From Ectothiorhodospiraceae bacterium (GTDB lineage: Bacteria; Pseudomonadota; Gammaproteobacteria; HK1): a stretch of DNA of 64,000 nt. Below the pieces are notes generated by a model. The model was given only the letters and a program-made list of their open reading frames with translations. It was not told the DNA's origin and made no database searches. Location of the stretch: contig JACKNM010000002.1 of assembly GCA_024234875.1 (NCBI GenBank), positions 310,001-374,000 of the forward strand, read 5' to 3'. Position numbers and translations under genes: made by a program. Below are positions 37,701 to 47,900 of the stretch, piece after piece (position 1 is the first letter of the stretch; each line of letters starts with the position of its first letter).

Positions 37701-38946
37701 GTCCCGACGGCAGCCCATGGAGCACGCCACGCAGCGCGATGTCGACGAAGTGGGTGCCCTCGGCCCGCCCCTCGACCAGGAACTCGGCCTCGCCGGTCGA
37801 CTGCGGCGGGAGATCGGGCAGATCGTCGGCGGTACCGAGGGTCGCGTCCGGCCCCGGCTGCACCACCGGCACCACCGGCATCGTTCCGAGCCCCTGGATC
37901 CGCGCCAACGCGAGCGGCTCGTCACCGCTGTCGGCGACCCGGTCGCCACCGACCGGCAGCGTGATCTCGGCCTCGACGTCGCGCACCACCAGCGCGCTGC
38001 CGTCGGGGGCGACGTTCACCACCGTGGTCAGCACCGAGAACACCTGGTTCAGGAACGCGACGTCGCCGGGGATGACGACGAGCCCCGCCATCGGCGGTAC
38101 CTCGAACAGCGGTCCCCCCTCGTCCCCACCGCCGGCGGGGAAGAACGGCACCGCGGCAATCGAGAAGTTGAGGCCGGGGCGCTCCAGATCCGGCGGCAGC
38201 TCGACCACCGCCTGGCGTGCGAGCTGGGTGTTGATCAGCCTCAGCCGTTCGAGGCGCTGCGCGCGCTCGCTCTCGAACTGATCACGACTGCGATTGGGCA
38301 GCGCCGCCGGCAGCTCGATCCTGAACTCCCGCCCGTCGATGCGAAGGCCGAGCGAGAAGTTGTAGGCACTGAAGCTCGACTCGTCGATCACCACCCCGCG
38401 GGCGCGGATCTCGTCGAGCGAGAGCGGGCGCGTGGTGACGCTCGAGACCAGGACCTCGGCGATCACCTGGATCGGCACCGTCGACGGCGCACCCTCGAGC
38501 AACACCGCACCGTCACGCTCGAGGCGGATGCGGTCCATGAAGTAGTCGCCCGGCAACGCGAACGCCGGCACCGGCAACGGCTCGCCCGGGCGCGCCGAGA
38601 CCTCGACCGGGTCGAGACCCGGACCCCGCAGCTCGGCCACCACGCGTGACCCGGCCGCGAGATCCTCGACCAGGGCGAGCGCCTCGGCCGGCGCGCCGGC
38701 CGGCAGCTCGAGCCGCGTGTTCACCTGGGTGGCGATGTTCTTCGGCACCACCAGCGCCGGCGGCTCGACGACGAGGCGTGCGCCGACGATGTCGAGGGTG
38801 AGGTTGGTGAGCGGGGACTGGGCGTGGGCCGACGACTGCGCCAGCGCGAGCAGCGCGCTCACAACCAGCACCAACCACCCGGCTCGCCCCGCGGCGCGCC
38901 GACCAACCGCCGACCAGAGGCTCGATGCGCGCATTCCTTCGCTCAC
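27409..38946 (-). CDS. Giant secreted multidomain protein 2 (carboxypeptidase-regulatory and Ig-like modules)
   Basis: A 3,845-residue protein, probably extracellular or on the cell surface. The N-terminal signal peptide is GWLVLVVSALLALAQSSAHAQ, followed by about 880 residues of unrecognised beta-rich sequence. Residues about 930-2160 are a run of carboxypeptidase-regulatory-like beta sandwiches (VYGQVRDADGAPVPNALLDL and many G-x-V-x-DG-x-P-x-A variants). Residues 2165-2400 and 2990-3200 are Big_5 Ig-like domains (VSPADGASGVALRPTIAITF), with other Ig/HYR-like modules at 2470-2980. Four tandem modules close the chain. The GTG at 38946 overlaps the upstream giant stop (GTGA) and has GGAGG 7 nt before it. 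Function is unknown; adhesion or matrix scaffolding is plausible. Confidence 0.88.
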   Translation of the reverse strand: MSEGMRASSLWSAVGRRAAGRAGWLVLVVSALLALAQSSAHAQSPLTNLTLDIVGARLVVEPPALVVPKNIATQVNTRLELPAGAPAEALALVEDLAAGSRVVAELRGPGLDPVEVSARPGEPLPVPAFALPGDYFMDRIRLERDGAVLLEGAPSTVPIQVIAEVLVSSVTTRPLSLDEIRARGVVIDESSFSAYNFSLGLRIDGREFRIELPAALPNRSRDQFESERAQRLERLRLINTQLARQAVVELPPDLERPGLNFSIAAVPFFPAGGGDEGGPLFEVPPMAGLVVIPGDVAFLNQVFSVLTTVVNVAPDGSALVVRDVEAEITLPVGGDRVADSGDEPLALARIQGLGTMPVVPVVQPGPDATLGTADDLPDLPPQSTGEAEFLVEGRAEGTHFVDIALRGVLHGLPSGPVEIEGSAAGAVLVRNPTFDITFAHPRTIRAGEPYDLFATLSNTSGVDANLLTVRLPARAISGARLAPGAEESVVFDTIGPGESATARFRLISELTGYVTATRVRTDPGLVAGGVDLTTGVVEREVPAAPDTIVLPATVDALPDALVVAAQRVLGQALSIANAPAGALPDDVLYVSRRVVTTRGVELAEAGQRIAFGDDPHRVLVDLLLDWGGSRVPDAGFDQLLRETEAGAELLAALGAALDAPVGATAADLVAARATEALPRDPVLLAMTSDAAAPAPVALRLVGPDGATSDATTRDLLDTHHVETGAAPGRDLVAVTRVGDRRRFEVEVLGTGTGSFDLAVAVPAATPGEADLLSFIGVPTVAGAVSRLVVDLDAPGVPLLEVDADGDGIAESTAAPAVQRLTEAPPAVVTVRQLESAFYQRAGDVTDPATYGLLVAVLLDKPVDADSVQDLSHWSVEANAVRGAVLQPSGRIAYLYLERPVGALVPRSLTVDGVVDARGVALAPTTRPIEMVLTDGARVYGQVRDADGAPVPNALLDLTIVITPGQYAFPVAIFPTDAEGSFELDFVRRIGTHFVLTAQHPRTLKFATLNARVRGAGDDMALFPTFTGLGVVTGTVRAVDGTVADRAEVRIFSAGLGRGRVTVTDALGTFRFDDVPVGSFGVWAADARGAVGTRSGLVETAGDLVEVDLTTDLPVGQTAALDGRVLLADGRSPAPGFTVYVGSYDRRTDTVTPVAQTVTDADGRFAAEGLRAGPVDVVAQDPASGQIGVTTQVQLVAGTTVGAVVVMEGEATVTGVVFEPDGVTPAVGALVAGGFALATTDALGRFTTAVPPGRRTMEAGNPTTRRRGSAEVTAVAGRTVEVAIRLEQRATVEGFVRDANGQPVPRATVRLVQTGGFSFVFANNQGYFRFPDLQLGDYLFQAPGPSQEALIEWMLLKGIDPVSAFTAGDVPPELGGEPPPVIGQNAVADAYRRSVQRLFDVSQAGLAGPPPSDLTGGFGWTKVRLQQDSVTVVRDIQYLPFGEVEGVVRQANGLPAGAQVVIQGLSVNESGGAVRRLLGRLDTDPTLGTFAFAGIPRFDQQTFQITGIRAGDFTVSAFDLFDGGVVTESGRLDTVTPDRRDLVLQFPSTVANEGTISGCVLAPDGTAPAPIDTEVTIEYQAGITVLTDVDGCFQSLLPIPRSNYRVTARSPDGLRAEGYAQVVGGADTPITLRLLGLGEITVAVVRTDGTPVPGALVRLERGSFPRDVRAGTADAVTGQLLLTGITEGPFSVVAEEPGTGLEARASGIVARDEGRLVVATLQPSGVVDGVFLTAAGAQPIANANVELVSGAVSVYGSTDVDGAFSLPAVPAGPFTVEALDPLTGRKGRAGGEVRFEGDRVRVVLVQQPRGSVTGRVLAGDGVTPVNGARVALSAAGTAVAGGLQAVTLADGSFAFAGVPSGAFALRAFDPLSGFTGTASGTLVDDGEAIARDVVLAPWGSLLVRVLESDGVTPATAARVQITGGNVGRSDATDALGEARFELLPLGSLVVTASSVAVPTDAASARVTLDQALGEVPVDLVLRGVGTVTMTVTDGFGVGVPSARVRLVASGERAGERLADAARTELLGFTDADGIVVFTDVPVGTFEAQVASGPLGGIATGEIAAPNDAVAASVMLERTGTVSGRVLLPGGMTAAVRAFVDLSFASQTGQPGRLQVATGVDGQFDFSGIPFGPVAVDVLEPSTGGVARLAGSIDLASPDLALGDVVLDAQAPRVVAVSPADGASGVALRPTIAITFDEPVLPSTVTPVGVVTLTGPAGPVGRLLAFTDGDATVLVTPSEDLASDTLYTLSIEGAPNGVTDRAGLAMVGRVVSTLRTTDARPPLLVSRSPAPGAVGVLPEAVVRVELDEPIAPGATLTLADDTGQAVAADVGRGLGDSLLVLTPRAFLAPNRTYTATLDGVTDRAGNPLPGLPLTWSFDSVDTQAPVIAAIDVLGTVVGGAPLDLGVQLSDVDVVRVDYLVGDVAAATVTAAPFGATVTLPPGFAPVALGAVAVDAAGNRSTVFRTVVTPRPDLPPTVTLGAVSCPGPTVDAGQVCRFRVQADDDAGLTRISFSAVGAAAFAESRGPDAGGTTFDGTFDLTIPAGAPPGTTVTVQAAAEDTGGATAVAAPLALTVRDGRRPSVSFVSPVQGARVLPGQDLDVVVTASDDAALASLTLACTPALAGCETRPVSGSGPRTETFTVRVPGTAVAPFSVSLVANATDVAGNVSLGASRTVVLADTVAPVATGLVTAGGATRVDPGAMVSVIASATDNVAVTAFDFAVSGATTAAGQVAVAPSPSASGTFVFTVPPTAPDGAALTVTATPRDAAGNAGAPVTLALTVGDGAPPAVTLVAPFDGFVTRPGRVLVVTADATDDVGVRSIDLDVSGAFAFSESRVLAAPAVGTRQSFSVMVPADAAPGPLTVRVVARDGGNASPPASVAGTVIDDVAPRVLITAPSPGTVADPATPFEVVVEVSDNGPLASVTFATSGVVSRLETRPITGDVRTATERFVVTIDAPPPAGGLVSVTALATDVAGNTGAAESPVLVRVADVVAPSVVDVTPADGAVDVAADTTVVVRFSESVDPATVDAASVRLLADGVAVAATLSLDEGRQVLRVDPTTDLDPGASVVVEIAASITDGAGNALAGAVTSAFTVAAPDTTGPRRVTVVPADGATGVAVSGAVTVVLDEAVDPASVRAETFRLLDAVGGPVAGAITLVDPRTARFTPTAPLAFGATYTVELTAGITDLAGNALTDDLGAPLTAPLTSTFTTGTFGIVRPLDGASVVEGTVLQVEADASAGLGVAAVRFLVDGTPVGTDGAAPFVQPVDVPAAAAASFLIVVAEALDDGGAVIATDTVTLAVQPGLRASPDLLGIPLGATGRLTLTLSSPLDTDLPVDVSAVDPSLLGLPVGGVVMPAGTTRLVVPLDGLVEGSTTVAVRSALGDADVIASVSQPVAGLGVDVLARPAGAGVRPPLDAGVVTLPAASSRRIALALLSARASTPVTAIVTSDAPTVANVIGTTEIATGSRVLPLDIATGVDGVARLRIALPDGTWQLTVGVGSGAAPTPAPAAAPAVGISLREPPSLGTLVVPEGAPTTVTLRFLDADASAPVEVAVTSDDPDVVSPRDAVSTVAAGSRSVTVVLQPAGPGFARLSLRAAGRVRAVNVRVGTPGPGELAPVVAPEVGIVLRPPPSLGRIGIASAGTTRIAVTLLPAPVAVPTDVDVTSSDPSVVQAGSPVVTIPAGERAAVVDLVPAADGVAVVTLRAGALVRGLTVRVGPPAPDELPPLVAPPVGVELRHPPSAGSASVGPGTTTRIRVRVLGTPRAVDTVVAITSADPGVASPTSATVVVPAGEVDAVVDLVAGADGTTTVDLDAGELPRRLTVRVGLPAAGTRPPVVAPPVGVELLP
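31731..31741 (-). repeat. GGGTGTCCAG-type unit inside giant 2 (opposite orientation)
   Basis: ACTGGACACCC is the reverse complement of the repeat core with one terminal difference. It is read in frame within GVQLSDVD of giant 2. It is the only unit seen in this orientation and could be chance. Confidence 0.35.
31806..31816 (+). repeat. GGGTGTCCACG unit inside giant 2
   Basis: CCTGGGTGTCCACGG matches the CACG variant seen as the last unit of cluster 1 and one unit of cluster 2. On the coding strand it gives VDTQAPV, at the boundary between a Big_5 module and the next Ig-like module. Confidence 0.45.
36792..36802 (+). repeat. GGGTGTCCAGA unit inside giant 2
   Basis: A full-length core followed by AG, exactly as in the clusters. 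It is read in frame on the coding strand as LLDTHHV in a loop-like segment at about residue 717 of giant 2, which suggests the unit can be tolerated within coding sequence. Confidence 0.65.
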
Positions 38947-41900
38947 TTGCAGTCCTCCGACGTCGCATCGCGCGTGCGCAGGTTGACCGCAATCAGGGTG
39001 TCGAGGGCGAACGACTGCGATCGCGGCGGCTGCCCGGGCGATGGTGGCGGCGAAGGACTGACGCCGCAGATCGAGGCGCCGGACGCGTCGCGGCTCTCCT
39101 GCGCCGAGACGACGTGCTGCAGGATCTCGCCCTCGAGGCGGACCTCCTTGCGCAACCCGGTGTGCGGATCGACCACCACCCGTGTCTCCAGCGGACCGCG
39201 CCGGAAGGCCACCGGGTCACGCGTGGTCACACCGGGCAAGGTGCTGGTGATGCCGACGAACGCCTCGCTCGCGAGCACCTTGCGGATCTGGCGCGCCGAA
39301 GGCGGACCGATGGCCACGCACACGTCGGGGCTGAACTGCGCCTCGTCGACGAAGGGGTCGAAGCCGAGCAGGGCCTCGATTCGCGGTCGCAGGATCGTGA
39401 CCACGCGATCGCGCTTGGTCGGGTCGGCCGAGCACAGATCATCGAGCTGCTCGTCCAGGACCACGTTGCCGATGGCGTCGACCACCGGCGAGGTCGTCGT
39501 CCGCACCGGAATGTCGAACTCATCCGACGGATCGTCCGGCCCGCCCTTCGGGCAGAGCCGGGTGCCGAACTCGAGCCGCATCGGAAGGCGGTCGGCGCGC
39601 AGCAGTGGCTTGGCGTCGGTCCGACGCAGCAGCGAGACACGGAACTTCCCGCTCACGTTGAAGCTGTCGGGCGGCGGCGGCAGGCGCTCGATGTCCACTG
39701 CGAGCGCCGGGTCCTGCGGCACCAGGTCGACCTCGCCGACGACCTCGTCGCGGTCGCTGTGCACCAGCTCGTAGGTCAGCTCGACCGACGCGCGGCCGGG
39801 GATGAACAGCGGTCCGTTCTCGGGATCGGTCCAGTGGCGCACGAGCACGGTGCGGCAGCGCGGCGGCGGTCGCACGGAGACGGTGCGGTCGACCCGGAAC
39901 TCGAACGTGGTGAACGAGAGCGCGGTCTCCTCGTCGTCCGCACCGAGCGGCTCGCGGCAGCTCGCACTCTCCTCGCACACCCGCGCGACCACCCGGTAGC
40001 GGGTGCCGCGCTGCAAACGGTCACCTCCGGTCGCCGCGCCGTAGAGCTTGTCGAGGGTGTCCTTGAAAGACCTGGTCGCGCGGTTGGTCAGCGCGAGCGG
40101 CAACACGATGTCGCCGTCGGCGATGCCACCAGCCAGCGGCTGACCGTCGGCACCGAGCTCGTAGAACGTCAGGCTGAGCCTGGTGACACGAGGGTCGCGC
40201 CACTTGAGCTCGAACGCCTGAGTCCGGTAGACGGCGTCACCGAAGCGCGGCTGCACCACGCTCACGAAGGGCTGGATGGCCACCCCGCGCGGGCGATGGA
40301 AGCGCACTGGCCCGGCCGCCGTCCGGTAGCCGAGAACGCTGTTGACGGTGTCGTTCGCGCACACCCGGCGCTCGACCTCGGCGTCGACGTCGAGCACGGT
40401 GTCGAAGACCCCGCACAGCGGGCGGCTCGCGAAGTACGCGCTCTCGCGATTGTCGGTCGGATCGATGACGAGACTGGCGGCGTTGGCCGCAAGGTCCGCG
40501 GTGATCGGCCGATCGCGGATGATGCTCACCGCGCCACCGCGCCGCGGGAAGTCGACCACCTGACCCGCGGCCACCCCGCGTCCTTGCAAGTCGGTGGCGC
40601 CGGCGTCGAAGCTGAACCCGAGGTCACCCAGCACCCGGCGCACCAACACCAATCCGTCGAAGTCGGGCAGCGCGGCGCGCACGACGTCCGGGGACCCGAT
40701 GCCGACGTGGGTGCCGACCGCGAATCGCCCGTTCTGGGCGTACTCGACCGCCCACGGGAACATGCGCGCCTCGTCCGGGCTCGGCACGATGCTGAGGAAG
40801 TCCTGGCCCTCGCGAAACATCTTGAGCGCGCCGCGTGACGGATAGAGCGACTTGTCGAGATCGATGGCCGGCGTCGCCGCGACTGGCCCCTGGAACATGT
40901 CGTTGACCAGACTGCCGAAGTCGAAGGTCGGGTTGCCGGCGAACAGCGCCTGCGTGCGCAGGTCCCAGACCGAGAAATTGCCGGTCTGATAGTTGGCGAC
41001 CAGGGCCCGCCTGCCGTCCGGGCGGATCGCCACGTCGAAGGGCCGCGAGGTGAACACCTCGTGGCGCAGCTCCTGGTCGTAGCGCGCGAAACCGCCGTAG
41101 CCGAAGTTGAGCTGATTGGGGAAGACCCAGTCCCAACGGGCGTTCGCTGCGAACACGCCGGTCAAGCTGGGGGCGGCGATCACCGTCCGCCCGGCGCTCA
41201 AATCCTCGATCAGGGCCGCGGCCAGGTTCTGGAAGGCCGCCTCCTGGTTGCGCAGAGTCGCCGAGTGGCGCGTGAGCTGGCCCGCGAGCCCCCCCGAGGT
41301 GCCCGCCGACAGGCTGGCCACGGAGCCCGCGAGGATCTCGGCCAGCAAGGCGGCGGTCGACTGCTGCTCCAACACGCCGCGGAAGAAGTTCACGCCCCCG
41401 TTCACGAGATAGACGTGGCGCCCGTCGGGGCTCACCGCCACCCCGCTCGGCTCGTCGCCCTGGTTGAGCCCGACCGGGTCGAGCGCGAGATCGACCATCG
41501 AGGCGACCCCTTCGAGCCCCGGCCGGAGCGTGAAGTAGTTGGCGAGGTCGGACTGCAGCAGCGCTCGACTCGGATCCGCATCGCGTTGGAGATCGACGTC
41601 GATCGCCAGCACGAACCCGGGTTGGACGCCACCACCACCGCCGGTACGGACGACCGCCCAGAGCGTGGAGCCATTCGGCGCGAGCGCCAGGCTCTCGATG
41701 TAGCGCCCCTCGAACAGCTCGATTCCGGTCTCGCCGACCGCCTCGATGCCCTGCAGCACACGGGTCTCGATGGCGAGCATGCGCTCCTCGAGCACCTCGC
41801 GCGGGAGCGTCCGCGCACGTGCGTCGTATGGCGCGGGGAGATCCGCAAGTCGGCGGACCTCGCGCCGACCGACGAGGTCGATGATGGTGATCCGCGTACC

Positions 41901-44900
41901 GGTCGCGACGTAGAGCAGGCGCGCGTCGGGGGAGACGACGAGGCCGGGCTTCAGCGTGGGAAGCGCCGACACCCCCGTGAAGGGGATGTACGCCCGAGGG
42001 GTCAGGTCGCGCGTGTCGATCACGAGCACCCCGACACCGCTGTCGCCCGGCGGACGCTCGACCACCGCGTAGAGCTCGTCGCCACGCGGCGACACCGCCA
42101 GCGCGGTCGGGCGCATGCCCTGGAACACGCCGCCGGTGCCACTGAACCCGAGCGGTATCTGGACGTCGGGCAGGCGCCGAGCCTGCGGGTCGGGGTCGCG
42201 TCGGGCCCCGGTCAGCGGATCGACGTCGATGGCGACGATGGTGCCCGGCGCGCCTGGCGTCACGTCCGCGTCCTGGTCGGCGACGTAGACGTACTGACCC
42301 TCGATCGGGCGCAGCACCGCGTTGACCGCCGCCAGAACGTCGAGCAGGCCCATGTCGCCCGGATCCCACGCCGCGCTGATGTCGTCGGCGGTGCTCACCA
42401 GGACCTCGCGCAGCCGACTCGGCGTGAGCGGCGCGGACACGTCCCGGCCGCGAATGGACTGCAGGATGGCCGCCGCGCCGGTGACCAGCGGTGCGGCGAG
42501 AGAGTTGCCGAACCCTATCGTCTCGAAGCGCACCAGCCCCTGGCCACGAGCATTGGCGAACGGCAGCCGATGGGCTGGCGCGGCGATGGTCAAGGGCGCC
42601 CCACAGTTCGAGCCGCCCGGCACCTCCTCCGGCGGGATCACCCCCGGGACCGGGGCGCAGACCACGTCGGGGGCCAGGAATAGAACGGTGTTCTCGGCGA
42701 CCCCGTAGTAGTCGTCCTGGGACAGGCCGACGCCATCGGTGAAGCGCTGATCGGCCGAAAGGCCACGCGCGGGCTCCTCGAGCGCGGTGCCGCCCACCAC
42801 CACCAGGTGCGGAAGCTCGGTGCCGAGCGCGCCGGGAAGGGAAAGGGTCTCGTGGAGCCCCTCGTTACCGGCGGCAGCCACCACCAGGGTGCGCGGTTGC
42901 AGTAGGCGCAACACCGCGCGCCAGCGGTCGCGCTCGATGCGGAACAACCGGTTCGCGGTGGAGAGGAACGTATAGCCGAAGCTCATGTTGACCACGTCCA
43001 CCGGCTGTCCGCGGGCATTGCGACGCGCGATGTCGAGCACCGCGGACAGCGAGGCGAGATCGAGCACCGGCAACGGGCTGGTCGACGGGGTCGGGGTCTC
43101 GTTGTCCAGCGGCGTATGCCGATACACCAGCACCTCGGCCCGGTCGGAGAAGTCCTCGCGGCGGTCGAAGATGCTGGTCCACACGCCACTCACCTCGCCG
43201 CCGTCGTTGAGGGCGGCGATGAGACCGACGACACCGGTGCCGTGGCCATTGGGGTCGCTTCGAGGCTCCTCCTCCATCAGGCCGTCGGGACCCTGGGTGG
43301 GGCTTACCGCGTCGATCTGGCGCACGTACCCGCCGATGAACTCGTCGGAGGCGAGCGGATTGAAGCCGCTGTCGATGACCGCGACCCGCACCGGCCGGAG
43401 CTGGCGGCTGTCACGGAAGTCCGGATGGCTGCGCACCGCATCGATTGCATCGAACAGGCGGATGCGCTCGAACGGCTCGGTCGCAAACGGGTCGGATTCA
43501 CCGAGGTCGCGCAGGTCGATGCCGTGCTCGCGGACATGGACGGTCGCGTTCGGCTTGCCGACGGTGCTCGCGCTGGCGCTGCGCACCAGGGGGCTCGACT
43601 CGAGCGCCACGCGGGCGTCGTCGAGCGCGGACACCGAGCGGTTGCCGGCGATGGTGACGACGAAGGTGTTGAACGTCGGCAGGTGGCCGGTGACCGCGCC
43701 GCCCACCGTCGCCGCGAGCGCGTCGATCTCGGCCGCGGTCGCCAACGGTGCGGCATCGACCACCAGGGTGTCGGCGAGCACCACGACCCCTGACACGGGA
43801 TCCGCCCGCATCGCGTCCGGGTCCGGCGCGGCGAGCGTGATCGCCGGCGGCGGGCCGGAATTGCCGACGGTGACCGCCGGGCCGGTGGCGACGCGGTCGC
43901 CGACGTAGACCTCGACGGGGCCGTCGACGGCCGCGCTCGGCACCAGCACCCGCAGCTCCGACTCGGTCGCGGCCAGCACCGGCGCGGCGGCGAGGCCGAC
44001 CAGGACCAGGTTGTCGGCAGCGTTGGTGCTGAAGCCGCTGCCGGTGACGGTGATCTCGCTCCCGGCCGCGGCCACGAGCGGTGAGACGCCGGCGACCACG
44101 AGGTCGGCTTGCTCGAAGGCGAGTGCCACGTCGTAGGACCCGGCACCACCGGCAACCTCGATGGCGACCGTGCCGCCGCCAGGGGCGATCGGCACCGCGA
44201 CGCTGCCTCGGGGGTCGGTCGGCGTGACGCGCGCGACCTCGACCCCGTTCGCATCGCGCACGACCAGCGTGACCGCGTCGGGCGCGAGTCCGGCGCCGAG
44301 GTCGAGCGTCACCCGCAGCGTCCCGCGCAGCGCGCCATCGAAGGCAAACGTGTCCACGGGATCACCCGCCGCGTCGAGCGTCGCGCGCAGGCTCCGTCCG
44401 AAGCCGATCGGCACTGCCAGGGCAGGCGTGTCGTTCGGCTCGAGATCACCGAGCGCCGGGAGCACCGTGAGCGACTCGGTGTCGGTGCGCGCGAGCCCGC
44501 TCGCCGGGTCGGTCACCGTCGCCACGACGGCGACCGGCCCGGGCGCGGTAAGGCCTGGGAGGGCGATGCGCGCGCTGCCGTCGCGCTCGGTCCGACCTTC
44601 GGCGGTGGTCGCGCCGCCGGCCCAGGTGGCGTCGAGGCGCACCGTCAGGCCCCCGAGGTCACCGCTACCGGAGAGTGCGACCAGCGCGGTGGGCGGCACC
44701 TCGCCGACGCGGGCGAGCGCATCGAACGGAGCGAGGTCGAGCACGTTCACCACCGGCGGGGCGCGCAACTCCACCGCGACCCGAGCCTCGGCGGTGAAGC
44801 CGCCGACCGGCGCGCTGGCGGTGACCGTCGCGAGGCCGTCGCCCACCGCGGTCACCACACCGGCCGCGTCGACGCTCACCACCGTCGGGTCGCTGCTCGC

Positions 44901-47900
44901 GTAGGTGACCCCGAAGCCCGTGCGCACGTCGGCAAGGGTGCCGTTGCTCAGCCGGCCGCGGACGTCGAGGACCAGGGTCTGCCCGGCGTCGACCAGGGTG
45001 GCGAGACCGGGACGCAGCGCGAGCGCGGTGAGCGCCGGTGGACGTCGCACGGCGAGGGCCACACGCGCGGAGCGCCCGGCGCTCGCGACCGCGATCTCGA
45101 CGTCGCCCCCGGCCACCACCGAGACCAGCCCGTCGGCGCCGGCAGTGACGACGCGCTCGTCGCCGGAGGTGTAGGTGGTCCCGGACGCCGACGACGTCAG
45201 GTTTCGATACAGCCCGTCGGAGTAGAGCCCGAGCACGCCGAGCTGCAGCGCGTCGGTCTCGGCGTCGACCTCGGCCTCGTCCGGGACCACGGTCAGGGCG
45301 TCCAGAGTGAGCCCGGCGACGTCGGCGGGGACGAGGTCGACCTCGACGCGCTCCAGCACCCGCCCTTCGAGATCGCGCAGCTCGATGCCGATCCGACGCG
45401 ACGGCTGGCCGGCATCGGCCGCGATCGGGGCGAGGAAGGTCTGCGCGCCGCCATCGAGGAAGGCGATCGCCGTCCCGTCCTCGAACGCCACCGACGGCGT
45501 GCCGTCGGCGAGCGGCTCGGCGTCGAGCGCGAGCAGCAAGAAGGTGTCCGGCGGCATGCGACCGTCGACGTCGATGCGCAACGCGTCGTCGGTGAGGAAG
45601 GCCTGGCCGGCGTCGCGCGCCGACGACTCGTCCCCTTCAACGACGAGCAGTGGGTCGCGCCGGACCGCGGCGATGGCACCGCGCGCCGGCGTGATCTGGA
45701 CCAGGGTCACCCCGCTCGCACCGTCGGCGACATAGGCGACGCCCGCGCTCGAGCGTGGCGCCGCGGCGCGCGCGACACCCGCGGTCTCGACGCTGCCGAG
45801 CACGCGGTCGTCACGCCCGTCGCGGTCGACGTCGATCGGCTGCAGGCCGACCGGCCCGTCGAGGTCCACCAGGTGCAGGCCCTGGCTGCCGGTGACCAGC
45901 GCGAGCCGCTCGTCGGCGTCGAAGGTCACGCCGAGGGCGGAGCCCGGCACCCGGATCACCGACAGCAGCTCGGGCTGCGTGCGCTCGGTGACGTCGAAGA
46001 CCTGCACCGTGCCGTCGGCGCCGGCCACCACCGCCAGATCCGGCGTCTCCGGCCCGACCTCGAGCGTGCCGTCGCGGTCGAGGTCGATGGGATAGTCCGC
46101 CACCGCCGCCACCGCGCGCGCCGCGCCGCCGGTCGGCGCCGAGCCGAGCTCGACGAGGGCCGCCGGGTCGAGCGGGTCGACCACCGCGAGGCCAGCGGGC
46201 CCGACCACCAGCGCGACCTCCTCGAGCATCGCGACGTCGCGGGCGTCACCCGCGCCGGTCGCGGGCAGGCGGCCGAGGACCGGAGCCCCCGGGTCGGTCG
46301 GGTCCACGGCGAGCGCGGCGGCGAGGTCGACCGCGACCAGCCCGACCCCCTCGACCGCGACCAGCGCGTTGCCGGCACCGTCGAGCGCGACGCCGCGCGG
46401 AACGCCGGCGAAGGGCGGCACGCCGGGCGGGGCCACCACGCCGGCGGACGTGAGCTGCGCGAGGCCGATCGAGATCGGCGTCGTCGGGTCGGCGAGGTCG
46501 AGGAGCTCGAGTCGGCCGTCGACCGTCGGGTCGCCGGTGGTGATCAGCGCGAACGGACCGGGGCCGACGGAGGTGAATGGCTCGCCGAGCGACTCGCCGC
46601 CGCCGAGCACGGTTGCGTTGGCACCACCGGCGGCGGGCGACGTCCCCTCCACCGCCAGGCGGCTGGCGCGCGCGACGTCGAGGATCTCGGCGCCGGCGTC
46701 GGTCGCCACCACCAGCGCACCGCCGTCGTGGGCGAGCCCACGCGTCTGCCCGATGGCCACGGCGTCGATCACCCGTGGGGCGAAGGTGGTGAAGGTGCCG
46801 GAGAAGGGCGCGGCGAGGGTCGAGCCGTCGAGCGCGGTGACCGTGGTGGCGACGCCGTACCGGTACTGGCGGCCGAAGCCGAGGCGGCGCAGTGGGCGCA
46901 GGCGCACGGTGCGCCCGTCGTCGTCGACCAGACGCACCGCCGGAACCTGCACCCCGCTCGCGGTGGCGAGGAACACGCTCGACGCGGTGACGGTGCGCGC
47001 GTCGATGTCGGTCGCGAAGGTGAACGTGACCTCGGCGTCGACCTCGACCAGCGAGGTCGCGTCCGGATGGGCGGTGACGGCGAGGGTGGTCCCCACCGGA
47101 CCGAGCACCGCGCCGAGATCGCCCGGTGCGGCGGCACCCGCGCTGCCACGCACCGCGCCGGTGTCGGGGTCGAGCACCGACACCGAGAACCCACCGACCA
47201 CTGCCGGCAGGACGAAGCGCCCGTTGGGCCCGCCGGTGTCGGCGACGAAGGGCGTGCCGTCGAGCCGAACCAGTGCCCGCGGGCCGCCGACGGAGCCGCG
47301 CACGTCGCCCATGACGCCCGCCGAGGGCGACAGCGCGAGCACCACCAGGTGCCCGCCCCGGGTCAGACCAGGCATGGTGTCGCCGGCGTTCACCAGGCGC
47401 ATACCGTCGGGCGTGTCGGCCACCACCATGCGGTCGACGAGCTCCAGCACCGGGGTGCCGGCGAGCTGGTCGAGGCGCGCCAGGACGTAGCTCGCGATCG
47501 GACCCAGACCACCGGGAAGAGGGATGTCGAGGTCGACGCGCGCGGCCGGCGCGCGGGCCCGGACCGACACCGCCTGCCCCGGCAGCGCCTCGCCGGTCGC
47601 CTCCAGCACCACCGCCGGGAAGGCGTCGGTGGCGGCGACGATGACCGGCGACGGGTCAGGCCCGCTCGCGACCACCAAGGTGGTGTTGATCGCGCGCTCG
47701 CGGTTCCCGGCCGCGTCCTCGGCGGTGGCCTCGAACCGCAGCCGTGCATTGGTCAGGAAATCGGGCGGGACAAAGAGATCGCCGGCCGCCTCGAGCGGTG
47801 GGATCCGCGCCTCGACCGGCGGGAATCGATCCTGGTCCTCGCGCAGACGCAACGCGGTGATGCGCGAGAACGCGGCGCCGTCGACCTCGAGATCGAGCGC